Positions 36,027 to 44,141 of a stretch of 64,000 bases of DNA are shown piece after piece (position 1 is the first letter of the stretch; each line of letters starts with the position of its first letter). The stretch is from Mucilaginibacter empetricola (lineage in GTDB: Bacteria; Bacteroidota; Bacteroidia; Sphingobacteriales; Sphingobacteriaceae). The stretch is taken from NCBI RefSeq assembly GCF_024808665.1, contig NZ_JANUBZ010000008.1, positions 1 through 64,000 on the forward strand. The letters are read 5' to 3'. The notes below the pieces were generated by a model. It saw only the letters and a program-made list of their open reading frames with translations. It searched no databases and was not told the origin of the DNA. Position numbers and translations under genes: made by a program.

Positions 36027-37388
36027 ATGACAAACAGCGAAACCATAGTTGCCCTTGCTACCCCGAATGGAATTGGGGCTTTAGGAATTATCCGCCTTTC
36101 GGGCCCGGATGCCGTCACCATTGCCAACAGCGTTTTTAAAGGCAGGGATTTAACCAAACAGGCATCGCACACCATTCACTTTGGTAATATTGTTGATGGC
36201 GATGTTATTTTGGACGAGGTACTGGTTTCCTTGTTCATAGCCCCGCGATCATACACCCGCGAGAATGTGGTGGAGATCAGTTGTCATGGTTCGGCTTATA
36301 TTATTGAGAGTATTATTAAGTTGCTGATAAAAAAAGGAGCACGATCTGCAAAAGCAGGTGAGTTTACGCTGAGGGCTTTTTTAAATGGTCAACTTGATCT
36401 TTCGCAAGCCGAAGCAGTGGCCGATTTAATTGCCTCAAACTCCAAAGCATCGCAACAGGTGGCATTGCGGCAATTGAGAGGTGGTTTTAGCAGTCAGCTG
36501 CAATCATTACGCGATCAATTGGTTCAATTTGCATCCCTAATTGAGCTGGAGCTTGATTTTGCCGAAGAAGATGTAGAATTTGCTAACCGCGATCAGCTTA
36601 AAAATTTAATTATACAAATAAACAAGGTTATTGTAAACCTGATCAATTCGTTTGAACTCGGCAATGCCATTAAACAAGGCGTAAATACCGTTATTGCCGG
36701 GCGTCCTAATGCCGGAAAATCAACCTTATTAAATGCCTTATTGAACGAAGAGCGGGCGATTGTGAGCCATATACCCGGTACTACGCGCGATACTATTGAA
36801 GAAGTACTGAACATTCATGGTATTAATTTCAGGCTAATTGATACTGCTGGCATCCGCGAGGCTACCGACGCTATTGAGCAAATAGGGGTACAACGTACTA
36901 TGGAAAAAATCAGCCAGTCGGCCCTGTTGATTTATGTTTATGATGCCTCACAAATAACGCTCGAAGAGCTTAACCAGGATATTGAAAGTTTACAGGGTCC
37001 CGGTATCGCCATGATGGTGGTGGCCAATAAAATTGACCTTCTAAACAACGAAGAAATAGCCGCGCTGCCGCATACCCAAAGGGAAGTGATCATATCGGCA
37101 AAAGAGAAATTCCATATCGACGACCTAAAGACCAAAATTTATCACGCCGCCATAAAAGACAAGTTAACCGGCGACGAAACCCTGGTAACCAATATCCGCC
37201 ACCTGGAAGCACTGCAAAAAACAGAAGAGGCATTATCAAGAGTGCTTGGCGGTATGGATACGGTAACATCCGATTTTTTATCAATGGATATTAAGCAGGC
37301 CTTACACTACTTAGGTGAGATTACGGGAGCGGTGACTACAGATGACTTGCTGGAGAATATTTTTAGTAAGTTTTGTATCGGCAAATAA
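36027..37388 (+). CDS. mnmE: tRNA modification GTPase MnmE
   Basis: GTPase that, with MnmG, modifies the wobble uridine of certain tRNAs (cmnm5U). 453 residues: N-terminal tetrahydrofolate-binding domain (ALATPNGIGALGIIRLSG), helical domain, and inserted G domain with GRPNAGKSTLLNALL (G1, about 227), DTAGIRE (G3) and NKID (G4). The C-terminal FCIGK carries the conserved Cys. A terminator follows 52 bp later, and the mobile element begins just beyond. Confidence 0.97.
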   Translation: MTNSETIVALATPNGIGALGIIRLSGPDAVTIANSVFKGRDLTKQASHTIHFGNIVDGDVILDEVLVSLFIAPRSYTRENVVEISCHGSAYIIESIIKLLIKKGARSAKAGEFTLRAFLNGQLDLSQAEAVADLIASNSKASQQVALRQLRGGFSSQLQSLRDQLVQFASLIELELDFAEEDVEFANRDQLKNLIIQINKVIVNLINSFELGNAIKQGVNTVIAGRPNAGKSTLLNALLNEERAIVSHIPGTTRDTIEEVLNIHGINFRLIDTAGIREATDAIEQIGVQRTMEKISQSALLIYVYDASQITLEELNQDIESLQGPGIAMMVVANKIDLLNNEEIAALPHTQREVIISAKEKFHIDDLKTKIYHAAIKDKLTGDETLVTNIRHLEALQKTEEALSRVLGGMDTVTSDFLSMDIKQALHYLGEITGAVTTDDLLENIFSKFCIGK

Positions 37389-37439
37389 TCGGTTAAAATC
37401 ACCCCATTTTCACACAAAATCATAGCAATTAAATGCCTT

Positions 37440-37470
37440 GAAATCAACATTTTATGTTGATTTCTTTTTT
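37440..37470 (+). terminator. Rho-independent terminator of mnmE
   Basis: GAAATCAACA (37,440-37,449) pairs perfectly with TGTTGATTTC (37,455-37,464), followed by six T. It marks the last clearly chromosomal feature before the mobile element. Confidence 0.92.
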
Positions 37471-37473
37471 GCG

Positions 37474-37629
37474 CTCATATTTTGAAATTTGCCATGATTT
37501 TGAGCATTTTTGCCTACGGTTTGTACCCGAAATATGAGTTTGTACCTCATGTCCAAAATGAAGGAGAAATTACTGGACAAAATTAAACACTTTGGAACAA
37601 ACCTAAACAACAGAAGATAACAACACCAT
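37474..37629. other. Candidate left edge of the mobile element
   Basis: CTCATATTT (37,474-37,482) and AAATATGAG (37,530-37,538) are a 9-bp inverted repeat, and TTTGTACC occurs twice about 22 bp apart near 37,520-37,546. These lie between the mnmE terminator and the first element gene, where an attachment or integrase-binding site would be expected. No matching right-hand copy was found. Confidence 0.35.
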
Positions 37630-38196
37630 ATGAGTTCCAACATAAAAGTTTCGAGGATATGCCAGCATTGCGGGCAGGAATTTGAAGCGAAAACCACCGT
37701 GACAAAATATTGCTCGCTTGTCTGTGCCCGGCGTGCTTACAAAGCAGCACTCAGAAACAACAAGATCGAAACGAGCAACAGAGAGGTGCAGGCAGTTAAA
37801 TCGATCGCGCATGAGCAGCTAAAAGGTAAAGAGTTCCTGACCGTACGTGACGCAGCCATATTACTAAACAGCTCCAGGCAAACCATTTACACGTTGATCA
37901 ACGAAGGCAAAATCAATGCATCCAACATCAAGCTGAAAAAGACACTGATCAAACGAACGGAAATTGATAAATTATTTTTACCAACCACCACGGTCCCAAT
38001 TGTACCCGATATTCAAAAAGAATTAAAAGTCGAGGCCTGTTATCATATGGCTGAGATACAGGAAAAGTTCGGTATTTCTGAAAAAGCATTGTTCGATTTG
38101 ATCAAGCGCAACAATATCCCCAAGTTGAAAATGGGCAAGTTCGCTTTTGTGCCGAAATCTAGGATCGACACTTTATTGAAGGCAAAAAATGAATAG
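37630..38196 (+). CDS. Zinc-finger protein with two excisionase-type HTH domains
   Basis: 188 residues. Four cysteines (CQHCGQEF ... KYCSLVC, about 11-33) form a likely zinc knuckle. Two MerR/excisionase-like helix-turn-helix units follow: [22 protein letters not shown] (about 74-95) and [21 protein letters not shown] (about 138-158). It is two bases before the integrase start, so it is probably its directionality factor or regulator. Proteins of this layout often precede integrases in Bacteroidota elements. Its exact role is not shown by sequence. Confidence 0.82.
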   Translation: MSSNIKVSRICQHCGQEFEAKTTVTKYCSLVCARRAYKAALRNNKIETSNREVQAVKSIAHEQLKGKEFLTVRDAAILLNSSRQTIYTLINEGKINASNIKLKKTLIKRTEIDKLFLPTTTVPIVPDIQKELKVEACYHMAEIQEKFGISEKALFDLIKRNNIPKLKMGKFAFVPKSRIDTLLKAKNE

Positions 38197-38198
38197 TT

Positions 38199-39314
38199 AT
38201 GGCAAGAGTGACGTTAAGGAAAAAGAAAATTACAAAAGACCGGTCATCATTGTACCTTGATTTTTATCCACCGATCCCGCATCCGGATAAAGGAACGCTA
38301 ACCAGGCGTGAATTTTTAGGGATCTATTTATTTGATAAGCCTAAATCCGAACTGGACAGGCGGCATAATAAAGAAACACAAAAGCTAGCTGAACATGTCC
38401 GTGCTACCAGGCAACTGGAGATCCAGAACCATGATTACGGCTTCCTTTCGGACGAGAAAAGAAATGGAAATTTTGTTGAGTTATTCCGGGGAGTAGCGGC
38501 ACAGAAAATGGGCAGCAACTCGGATAACTGGAATATGGCCCTTCGATATTTCATGGAGTTTGCCGGAACTTATTTACGATATGCCGATTTAAACGAAGTT
38601 TTTTGCGAAGACTATAAAGCCTACCTCCTCCGCGGCCCCGCGATCGGCCCCAGAAGCCAAAAGATCGCGGTCAATACGGCTGTAAGTTATTTTGGTAAAT
38701 TCAGAAACGTATTGCTCAAAGCCTATAAAAGCGGATTTACCAATAGAAATCTTTACGATCTGACGCCGGCGATCAAGGATGAAGAAACGCACCGCGAATT
38801 TCTTACCATCGAAGAATTCCAGAAATTGGCAGCAACACCTGTATCCAATGACTTAATTAAAAAGGCGGCCTTGTTTTCGGGACTAACCGGTTTACGTTTT
38901 TCTGACGTGCAGACACTCCGTTGGTCGGAAGTAAGAGGCGAAGAAGGTGGCTACTATATCCAGTTTCGCCAGGAAAAAACAGCAGGGGCAGAGGTCTTAC
39001 CTGTTTCCGACCTGGCCTGTTCCCTGCTGGGCGTTCGCGGCGAGGGCCCCGAGAAGGTTTTTAAGGGCCTGAAATATTCTGCTTTGAAAGTCTTTTTCCT
39101 GAAATGGCTGGCCAAAGCGGGCATCAGCAAAAACATAACATTCCACAGTTTTAGGCATACCTATGCCACCTTACAGCTGGCATCAGGTACTGACATCTTT
39201 ACGGTCTCAAAAATGCTGGGGCACCGACACGTCAAAACAACGCAAATCTATACCAAGGTGATCGACTCCAAGAAGCGGGAGGCCGCCAACCGGATCATCA
39301 TTAAGTTAGATTAG
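38199..39314 (+). CDS. Tyrosine recombinase (element integrase)
   Basis: 371 residues. N-terminal Arm-type and SAM-like core-binding domains, then the catalytic domain with Arg233 (TGLRFSD), Lys260, His316 and Arg319 (HSFRH), His342 (LGHRH) and Tyr351 (TQIYTKV), a full active-site set, so it should be active. It is of the Bacteroidota ICE/transposon integrase type and would integrate or excise the element carrying it. The last 14 bases overlap the end of the convergent HTH gene. Confidence 0.94.
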   Translation: MARVTLRKKKITKDRSSLYLDFYPPIPHPDKGTLTRREFLGIYLFDKPKSELDRRHNKETQKLAEHVRATRQLEIQNHDYGFLSDEKRNGNFVELFRGVAAQKMGSNSDNWNMALRYFMEFAGTYLRYADLNEVFCEDYKAYLLRGPAIGPRSQKIAVNTAVSYFGKFRNVLLKAYKSGFTNRNLYDLTPAIKDEETHREFLTIEEFQKLAATPVSNDLIKKAALFSGLTGLRFSDVQTLRWSEVRGEEGGYYIQFRQEKTAGAEVLPVSDLACSLLGVRGEGPEKVFKGLKYSALKVFFLKWLAKAGISKNITFHSFRHTYATLQLASGTDIFTVSKMLGHRHVKTTQIYTKVIDSKKREAANRIIIKLD

Positions 39315-39672
39315 ACCGTACGGCTCTTCTTTTAGGATAACGGGTATTGGTCCTGGTATAAATATCCCTGGCGGTCAGGGCAATATCCGCATTGCTGGGA
39401 TGCCTGGCACTTTTGATCCATTCGACCAGCGCCTTTTTATCGAAATATAGCCTCCTGCCCGGCTTCAGCGCTGGAATTTCCCCACGGCAAACTTTGGTGT
39501 AGATCGTCGACACCGACAAATTCAAAAAAGCGGCAGCCTGGGTCACATCGAGTAAGTCGCTTGGATCCTCCTCCCGTTGCTGCCCGTTTTGCAGGATCTT
39601 TTCCATTTGCAATACAATGGACAGGATCTTTTCCACGGCTTGCGGTAATTGTTCAAATGTTAACTGCTCCAT
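39301..39672 (-). CDS. Excisionase-family HTH protein
   Basis: 123 residues from ATG 39672 (MEQLTFEQLP); a TTG 39708 start adds 12 residues and is less likely. The HTH_17 excisionase domain is LLDVTQAAAFLNLSVSTIYTKVCRGEIPALKPGRRLYFDKKALVEW (about 38-85; key residues V, A, L, Y, R, W). An amphipathic helix precedes it. Such proteins bend DNA to allow integrase to cut the element out. It runs against the integrase gene and overlaps its 3' end by 14 bp, so the two transcripts are mutually antisense. Confidence 0.85.
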   Translation of the reverse strand: MEQLTFEQLPQAVEKILSIVLQMEKILQNGQQREEDPSDLLDVTQAAAFLNLSVSTIYTKVCRGEIPALKPGRRLYFDKKALVEWIKSARHPSNADIALTARDIYTRTNTRYPKRRAVRSNLT

Positions 39673-39766
39673 CGCATTCCTTTTTGCAAAATTGGCTCCC
39701 CCGGTCAAATCCGCTTGACAATCACCTGAGGATAGCCGGTAAAATAAAATTATTTTAATTGCTGAA

Positions 39767-39790
39767 AAGTATTTGTAAATACTTGTAAAT
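39767..39790. promoter_or_regulatory. Palindrome AAGTATTTGTAAATACTT (candidate operator)
   Basis: Perfect 8-bp inverted repeat with a 2-bp centre (39,767-39,784) in the divergent gap between the HTH gene and the PHP gene. TTGTAAAT is also repeated directly at 39,773 and 39,783, one turn apart. A binding site for the HTH protein is a reasonable guess. Confidence 0.45.
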
Positions 39791-39860
39791 TAGTGCAAAA
39801 CCTTATTTTATCGCATCGAATAGAAATACCCCTTTATCCATACGATCAATTGTCTGTTGG

Positions 39861-41726
39861 TTGCTGGCTTTAGTATGTTTTTTGTTGGTGAGTTGCCAGA
39901 CCGTTCGGGGGCAATACCATTACTATTACGGGAATTTACATGCACATTCCCATTTTTCCGATGGCACTCAGGATTGGCATCATTCGCATGTCCGAACACC
40001 GGCAGAATGTTATGCTTTTGCCAAACAATCCCAACATTTTGATTTCCTGGGTATTTCCGATCATAACCATCTCCGCGCGCATATGCATCTCGCAGATTTT
40101 GCCAGGGGTATGAATGAAGCAGATGCCGCTAACGAAGATGGCAAATTTGTGTGCCTTTATGGGATGGAATATGGTTTACTGGGCAAAACACTTGGGCATG
40201 TGTTGATTTACGGTTACCCCAAACTCATCGGCTGGGATGCCGGAAATTTCGGCACGTTTTCGCCGAGGAATAATTATGCCGCGGTATTTGGGTTGTTAGC
40301 CCTAGACCCTAATGCGGTCGTTACGCTGGCTCATCCGGGCAACGCTGATTTTAACGATCTGTTAGACCAGCCCTATAACCCAATGTTTGACCGGGTAATT
40401 GATGGTGTAGCGGTAGCCAGTGGCCCGCACAAAGCGCCCGCCACTAATTACCCCGATCGCCAGGAATTGCAGTTTTATAGTTATTATCGAAAATTACTGG
40501 CATTGGGTTATCATGTCGGCCCCACGATAGACGAGGACAATCACCTGACTACTTTTGGACGGATGTCAGCATCAAGGACCGTTGTGCTGGCAACCTCCCT
40601 TACCCGGCAAGCCATCATGGACGCCTATCGTCACCAGCGGTTTTACGCCTCCACCGATTGGAATGCCCAGGTGACATTTACGATAGATGGAAAGGTGATG
40701 GGCAGCCGTGTGGCGGCTGGTAAGGAGTGCCGCGTTGTCGCAAACGTGAGCGACACCGACCGGGGAGATAACGTCGCCATCATAAAGTTATATCGCGGTA
40801 CGCTTGGCCTTCCCGCTCCACCAACGGTCATTTTTTCCTCAGAAGGCGTTCCGGTACTGGAGATTATGCAAACCCTATCGCCAAAGACCACCTATTACTT
40901 TTACCTCGACATTACGCAGCAGGACGGCGACCGGATCATCACTGCGCCGATATGGGTAACCGGCAGCAGCAAAAAGGACAGTATAGAAAACAACAACCAG
41001 GTAAACGGGAACAGCACCGGCACTACCAGCCCAGTCCTTACGGCATTCCGGCACCAGTATTGGTTTAACACCGCGCAGTTGTTCCTGGCTAAAAGCACTC
41101 GGTATTCCTGCCATTTTCTGTGGTTTAAGTTCGAAACAGCAGCAGCCCCATTATTTATTGGCCTGCTGTTCGTTTTCACCATGTTCTATTTCGCACTGGT
41201 CAGCCTTGCGTTCAATCGCTACCCGGAAACTTTTCTGCCTTTTGGCTGGACCGCGCTTGTTTTACCATGGTGGGGAGCCCTTATTGGTGGAGCCTATGTG
41301 ACCATGATGCTAATCGGGCAACCCATTGGCGACAGCATGGCAAACGCCAATTTATTGATAAGCCTTTCCGTTTTAACAATGGTTATTCACCACCGCATTC
41401 TTGCAAAGTACATGCGCTCAGACCGACCAATTAACCGCACGGTGAAAGCCGTGCTGCACTGGCAGTATCCATTCGTGAATTTTATTTTCTGGATCGTGGA
41501 CGGGCTAAAAACCATTGCCCATTTTCACGCCCTTGGCCAATTTCATTTAAACAACCTCGTTGGCATATCCCGGCTTCAACTAGCCATCCTGGCCGGCAGC
41601 GCCATTTTGTTTTTGATCGCGCGTTTTTTCGATTCACCGGATGACCGCGATTTGGTGATGGGAAATTATGTTAGCCCAGTCGATTTGTGGGATGTCATAA
41701 GTCCACAGCGGACGTTAAACGCCTGA
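39861..41726 (+). CDS. PHP-domain phosphoesterase fused to a membrane domain
   Basis: 621 residues. A hydrophobic N-terminus ending LLVSC is a signal or lipobox, so the enzyme part faces outward. The PHP (CehA/McbA-like) domain spans about 20-340: GNLHAHSHFSDG, LGISDHNH, AHPG and a late acidic/His pair (TIDEDNH) supply metal ligands. The C-terminal third has about five membrane helices (for example PLFIGLLFVFTMFYFALVSLAF). Related PHP proteins cleave phosphate esters or carbamates. The start is a TTG (39861); no ATG is available in frame. It appears to be element cargo. Function is not known. Confidence 0.8.
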   Translation: MLALVCFLLVSCQTVRGQYHYYYGNLHAHSHFSDGTQDWHHSHVRTPAECYAFAKQSQHFDFLGISDHNHLRAHMHLADFARGMNEADAANEDGKFVCLYGMEYGLLGKTLGHVLIYGYPKLIGWDAGNFGTFSPRNNYAAVFGLLALDPNAVVTLAHPGNADFNDLLDQPYNPMFDRVIDGVAVASGPHKAPATNYPDRQELQFYSYYRKLLALGYHVGPTIDEDNHLTTFGRMSASRTVVLATSLTRQAIMDAYRHQRFYASTDWNAQVTFTIDGKVMGSRVAAGKECRVVANVSDTDRGDNVAIIKLYRGTLGLPAPPTVIFSSEGVPVLEIMQTLSPKTTYYFYLDITQQDGDRIITAPIWVTGSSKKDSIENNNQVNGNSTGTTSPVLTAFRHQYWFNTAQLFLAKSTRYSCHFLWFKFETAAAPLFIGLLFVFTMFYFALVSLAFNRYPETFLPFGWTALVLPWWGALIGGAYVTMMLIGQPIGDSMANANLLISLSVLTMVIHHRILAKYMRSDRPINRTVKAVLHWQYPFVNFIFWIVDGLKTIAHFHALGQFHLNNLVGISRLQLAILAGSAILFLIARFFDSPDDRDLVMGNYVSPVDLWDVISPQRTLNA

Positions 41727-41843
41727 TAACTCAACAAACTAAAAAAGCGTACCTATCCAATTGCTATAAATCTTTGACAAGGTCCATGGTGCTTGTTAAA
41801 GGCGCGATAACCTGCACTCCATATTTGAAAAAAAATAGCGCAC

Positions 41844-42005
41844 ATGGATACTTCATCGCAACAAATGCCGGATAGCCAGGACACCAACCACCAGCCGTAT
41901 ATACCCCGCCGAAAGCGGCAGGCCAGAACCAAAATCCGGCAACTGCTGCGATCGTTCGAACCCTTGGGAGACTGTTTAAAAACCAACAGTAAACCAAAAT
42001 CATAA
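41844..42005 (+). CDS. 53-residue basic protein of the mobile element
   Basis: From ATG 41844 to TAA 42005. Hydrophilic and basic in the middle (PRRKRQARTKIRQLL), with a Gln/Asp/Pro-rich start. It sits upstream of the oriT-like hairpins and the mobilization gene, in the place where small accessory genes of Bacteroidota mobilizable elements occur. Function unknown; coding status is moderately supported by position and composition only. Confidence 0.5.
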   Translation: MDTSSQQMPDSQDTNHQPYIPRRKRQARTKIRQLLRSFEPLGDCLKTNSKPKS

Positions 42006-42045
42006 CCAAAAAAAACCAGTTTAAAATTTGGTTTACGGCCCTTAG

Positions 42046-42098
42046 GCTGCATGCCCCTGCATGCAGCAAGATGGATTTTTGTCCACAAAAATCATCTT
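42046..42098 (+). other. oriT-like hairpin cluster before the mobilization gene
   Basis: Two adjoining inverted repeats: GCTGCATG/CATGCAGC (42,046-42,053 with 42,060-42,067, 6-nt loop) and a 13-bp arm pair with one bulged G (42,068-42,081 with 42,086-42,098, loop TCCA). Such paired palindromes next to a ribbon-helix-helix mob gene are usual at transfer origins. The relaxase gene itself is missing here, so the site could only work in trans. Confidence 0.5.
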
Positions 42099-42167
42099 GC
42101 CGTCCTTGAGGCCGGGGCGTTTGCTCGGAACTCGCAACGCCTGGAAGCCCATAAAAAACAGATAACC

Positions 42168-42509
42168 ATGCCACGGAAAAAAGCCAGTGACCAGGAAACT
42201 TTATTAAGCTATCCCATCCGCACCCGCGTCACCCAAAAGACCGGCGAAAGGTTGGAAAAACTACAACAGGAAAGCGCCTGCCAAAGCGTCGGCGAAGTAG
42301 CGCGCATGATCTTATCAGGCGAGACCATCCTATGCTTTTACCGGGATGTCTCGCTGAACGCCCCTATGGAAGAAATGGCTTGCGCCGAAATGGTGTGGTC
42401 ACATTCATCAGAATCTCCACATTTGTCCTTCAGCATCGCGGGTGTCGGCACAATAAGTGTACTCATCAATCAGCTCCCGTATAGCAATCCGGTCTTCCAG
42501 GTCCTGTAA
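42168..42509 (+). pseudogene. Truncated MobC-like mobilization protein
   Basis: The first 75 or so residues from ATG 42168 (MPRKKASDQETLLSYPIRTR, then VGEVARMILSGETILCFYRD and LNAPMEE) are a ribbon-helix-helix relaxosome accessory protein of the Bacteroidota MobA/MobC kind. After MEE the frame continues into sequence that is the reverse strand of a SnoaL-like gene, so the C-terminal half of the real protein is lost. An N-terminal extension to 42051 crosses the hairpins and is rejected. Likely non-functional. Confidence 0.65.
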
Positions 42510-42527
42510 TCTTTGTTCAATGTTCAT
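42408..42527 (-). pseudogene. Truncated SnoaL-like protein, N-terminal fragment
   Basis: ATG 42527 to TGA 42408, 39 residues: MNIEQRLQDLEDRIAIRELI, then DEYTYCADTRDAEGQMWRF and a stop. This is the usual N-terminal helix and DEYxYCADTRD motif of SnoaL-like (NTF2-fold) proteins, which normally run to about 130 residues. It starts 5 bp after the araC-type gene ends, so it was the second gene of that operon. It breaks off where the mobile element ends. Confidence 0.65.
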
Positions 42528-42532
42528 GTCAA

Positions 42533-43348
42533 TTAGTTTTGAAGTTTAATTTTTGCGGGGGTATGCCCATATTTTTGCTTAAAGGCAGTATAAAAGTGAG
42601 ATAGGTTTTCAAAACCCAGGTCCAGGTAAATATCTCTTGGGTTTTGGCTCTTTTTTTTGATGAGATAGTAGGCTTCGGAGAGTCTTTTGTCTTTAAGCCA
42701 GGTAGCTGGCGATGTCTTAAAAGTTTCCGAAAAATCCCGTTTAAAGCTAGTGAGACTTCTTCCGCTAAGCCTGGCAAAATGTTTGATGGGCGCATTATGA
42801 TGAAAATTCTTCAGCATAAATTCTTCCAGGTTCTGCTTATGCGGGTCGCTGAAATCAAAAAGAAAGGATTCCAGGTCAGTCCGCATTTCCAATAGCAATT
42901 GGATAGCTTCATTCACCTTTATCGATGTCAGCTTTTTACTTACATTTTTCCCCGATTGAATGTATGGTAATACCGAAAGGAAATAATCCTTAAGTGTGGT
43001 ATTGGGTTCAAGTAAAATATTCTTGATTCCATGATACTTGTCCTCGCAAAGAATATCATTATCCAGCGCAAACTGCTGCAACCGATCATTAGTCAACAAC
43101 ACCGAAATACATTGATACACTTTGTCTTTTGCAGGAACTTTTATGCTCTTGGCGAACTGATTTCTTCTGGCAAGCAGAATTTGCCCTTCTTCAAGCACCA
43201 TTTCACCCCGCTGATGATAGATCTGTGTTTCTCCCGAAATCTGGTAGACCAGGACATTCTCCGGCACGAACTGTTCATACGCATGTGTTTTATCAAACGA
43301 ACAGGAATAGAGGAAAGACTCTCCAAACATCTGTATAACAGGTTTCAT
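42533..43348 (-). CDS. AraC-family transcriptional regulator
   Basis: About 271 residues from ATG 43348 (GTG 43354 is possible). N-terminal cupin-like sensing half (about 20-130; NVLVYQISGETQIYHQRGEMVLEEGQILLARRNQ) and a C-terminal double HTH (about 185-270; HFARLSGRSLTSFKRDFSETFKTSPATWL and DLGFENLSHFYTAFKQKYGHTPAKIK). The cupin half would bind a small effector. Its gene is preceded by two 14-bp direct repeats that could be its own operator. Its downstream partner gene is truncated. Confidence 0.92.
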   Translation of the reverse strand: MKPVIQMFGESFLYSCSFDKTHAYEQFVPENVLVYQISGETQIYHQRGEMVLEEGQILLARRNQFAKSIKVPAKDKVYQCISVLLTNDRLQQFALDNDILCEDKYHGIKNILLEPNTTLKDYFLSVLPYIQSGKNVSKKLTSIKVNEAIQLLLEMRTDLESFLFDFSDPHKQNLEEFMLKNFHHNAPIKHFARLSGRSLTSFKRDFSETFKTSPATWLKDKRLSEAYYLIKKKSQNPRDIYLDLGFENLSHFYTAFKQKYGHTPAKIKLQN

Positions 43349-43377
43349 GGTCACAAAGCTAAGCCATTATCTGCTGG

Positions 43378-43414
43378 TTTTATTTGCTGTGCGGACCAAA
43401 TTTTATTTGCTGTG
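43378..43414 (-). promoter_or_regulatory. Two 14-bp direct repeats before the AraC gene
   Basis: TTTTATTTGCTGTG occurs at 43,378-43,391 and again at 43,401-43,414, spacing 23 bp (about two turns), 30 bp before the regulator start. Directly repeated half-sites on the same face are the usual pattern for AraC-type proteins. Confidence 0.6.
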
Positions 43415-43442
43415 AGGTTGATATAACGTTGCACGGATCTCC

Positions 43443-43474
43443 AAAAAAAAACGGCCGTGGTACCAGTCGTTTTT
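43443..43474 (-). terminator. Terminator of the START-domain pseudogene
   Basis: On the minus strand AAAAACGACTGG pairs in part with CCGGCCGTTTTT-like sequence (9 pairs) and is followed by a run of T. It lies just past the 43,492 stop. Confidence 0.55.
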
Positions 43475-43491
43475 AGAGGCATGTGAAAATA

Positions 43492-44141
43492 TTATTTTGC
43501 ACTGGTGAGCATAGGTGTTGTGTTTCGTTGGGCACTGTGCTTTAATTCCTGCCGAAGGTTTTCAAATATCTGCATAGGAGTCTCGCCCGAAAACATATTA
43601 ACTAACCATGAGGGAAATGATCCGGCAGGATCCACGTGTAAAGCGTACTCAACTCTAACCTGGTTGTTATCAACGGGTGTAATAATCCATTCTCCAACTG
43701 AATTATTGATCCTTACAGTACTTTTTTTTCGGGGACAAAACCTGCAACTGCGGGACCGTCGATGGTTATCGTCCTGGTTTGTGCGTTTTCGTTTCAGGTT
43801 AAATGAGCAACAAAGTCCCGGTTTGAAGCCGGCCACGGAAGGTTCACTTCTGCATAATAATAGAGCTCATTTTGCGATACACGTTTTATCAGGTAACATG
43901 ATTTTAAATGAGAAACCCATTCGGTTGCTGTATTGATATCCATAACAATATCAGCAACCTCTTCGGGTGAGGCATCATAATTGGCAACAACTTTAATAGC
44001 ACGAATCTTGGAATCCGGAACCTGGGCCGAATAGACCTGAATTCCATCTTTGTCCTTTTGCAACTTCCAATCTTCCTGTGCTGAAACCGAGATGGCTTGA
44101 ACGATCATCATTAATGTGATGAAAAATATTTTGCGTTTCAT
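43492..44141 (-). pseudogene. START-domain (polyketide cyclase-like) protein, broken
   Basis: Signal peptide (ends SVSAQ) and a START/SRPBCC lipid-binding fold: VVANYDASPEEVADIVMDI and ATEWVSHLKSCYLIKRV in the first part, VEYALHVDPAGSFPSWLVNMF near the end. The first frame (from 44,141) stops at a TGA within ...RDFVAHLT. The same frame resumes as NENAQTRTITIDGPAVAGFV and then slips by one base at a run of eight A (43,722-43,729) into the frame that ends at 43,492. So one nonsense and one single-base deletion separate the pieces. Read through, the protein would be about 216 residues. Confidence 0.8.

Noticed and set aside
41753..42174. Minus-strand frames of 111-136 codons across the mobile element
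   Set aside because: Rich in Trp, Cys and Phe without any domain; they shadow the small basic gene and the oriT-like hairpins.
43722..43729. Programmed frameshift in the START-domain gene
   Set aside because: A separate in-frame TGA upstream would also need bypassing; two independent lesions fit decay better.
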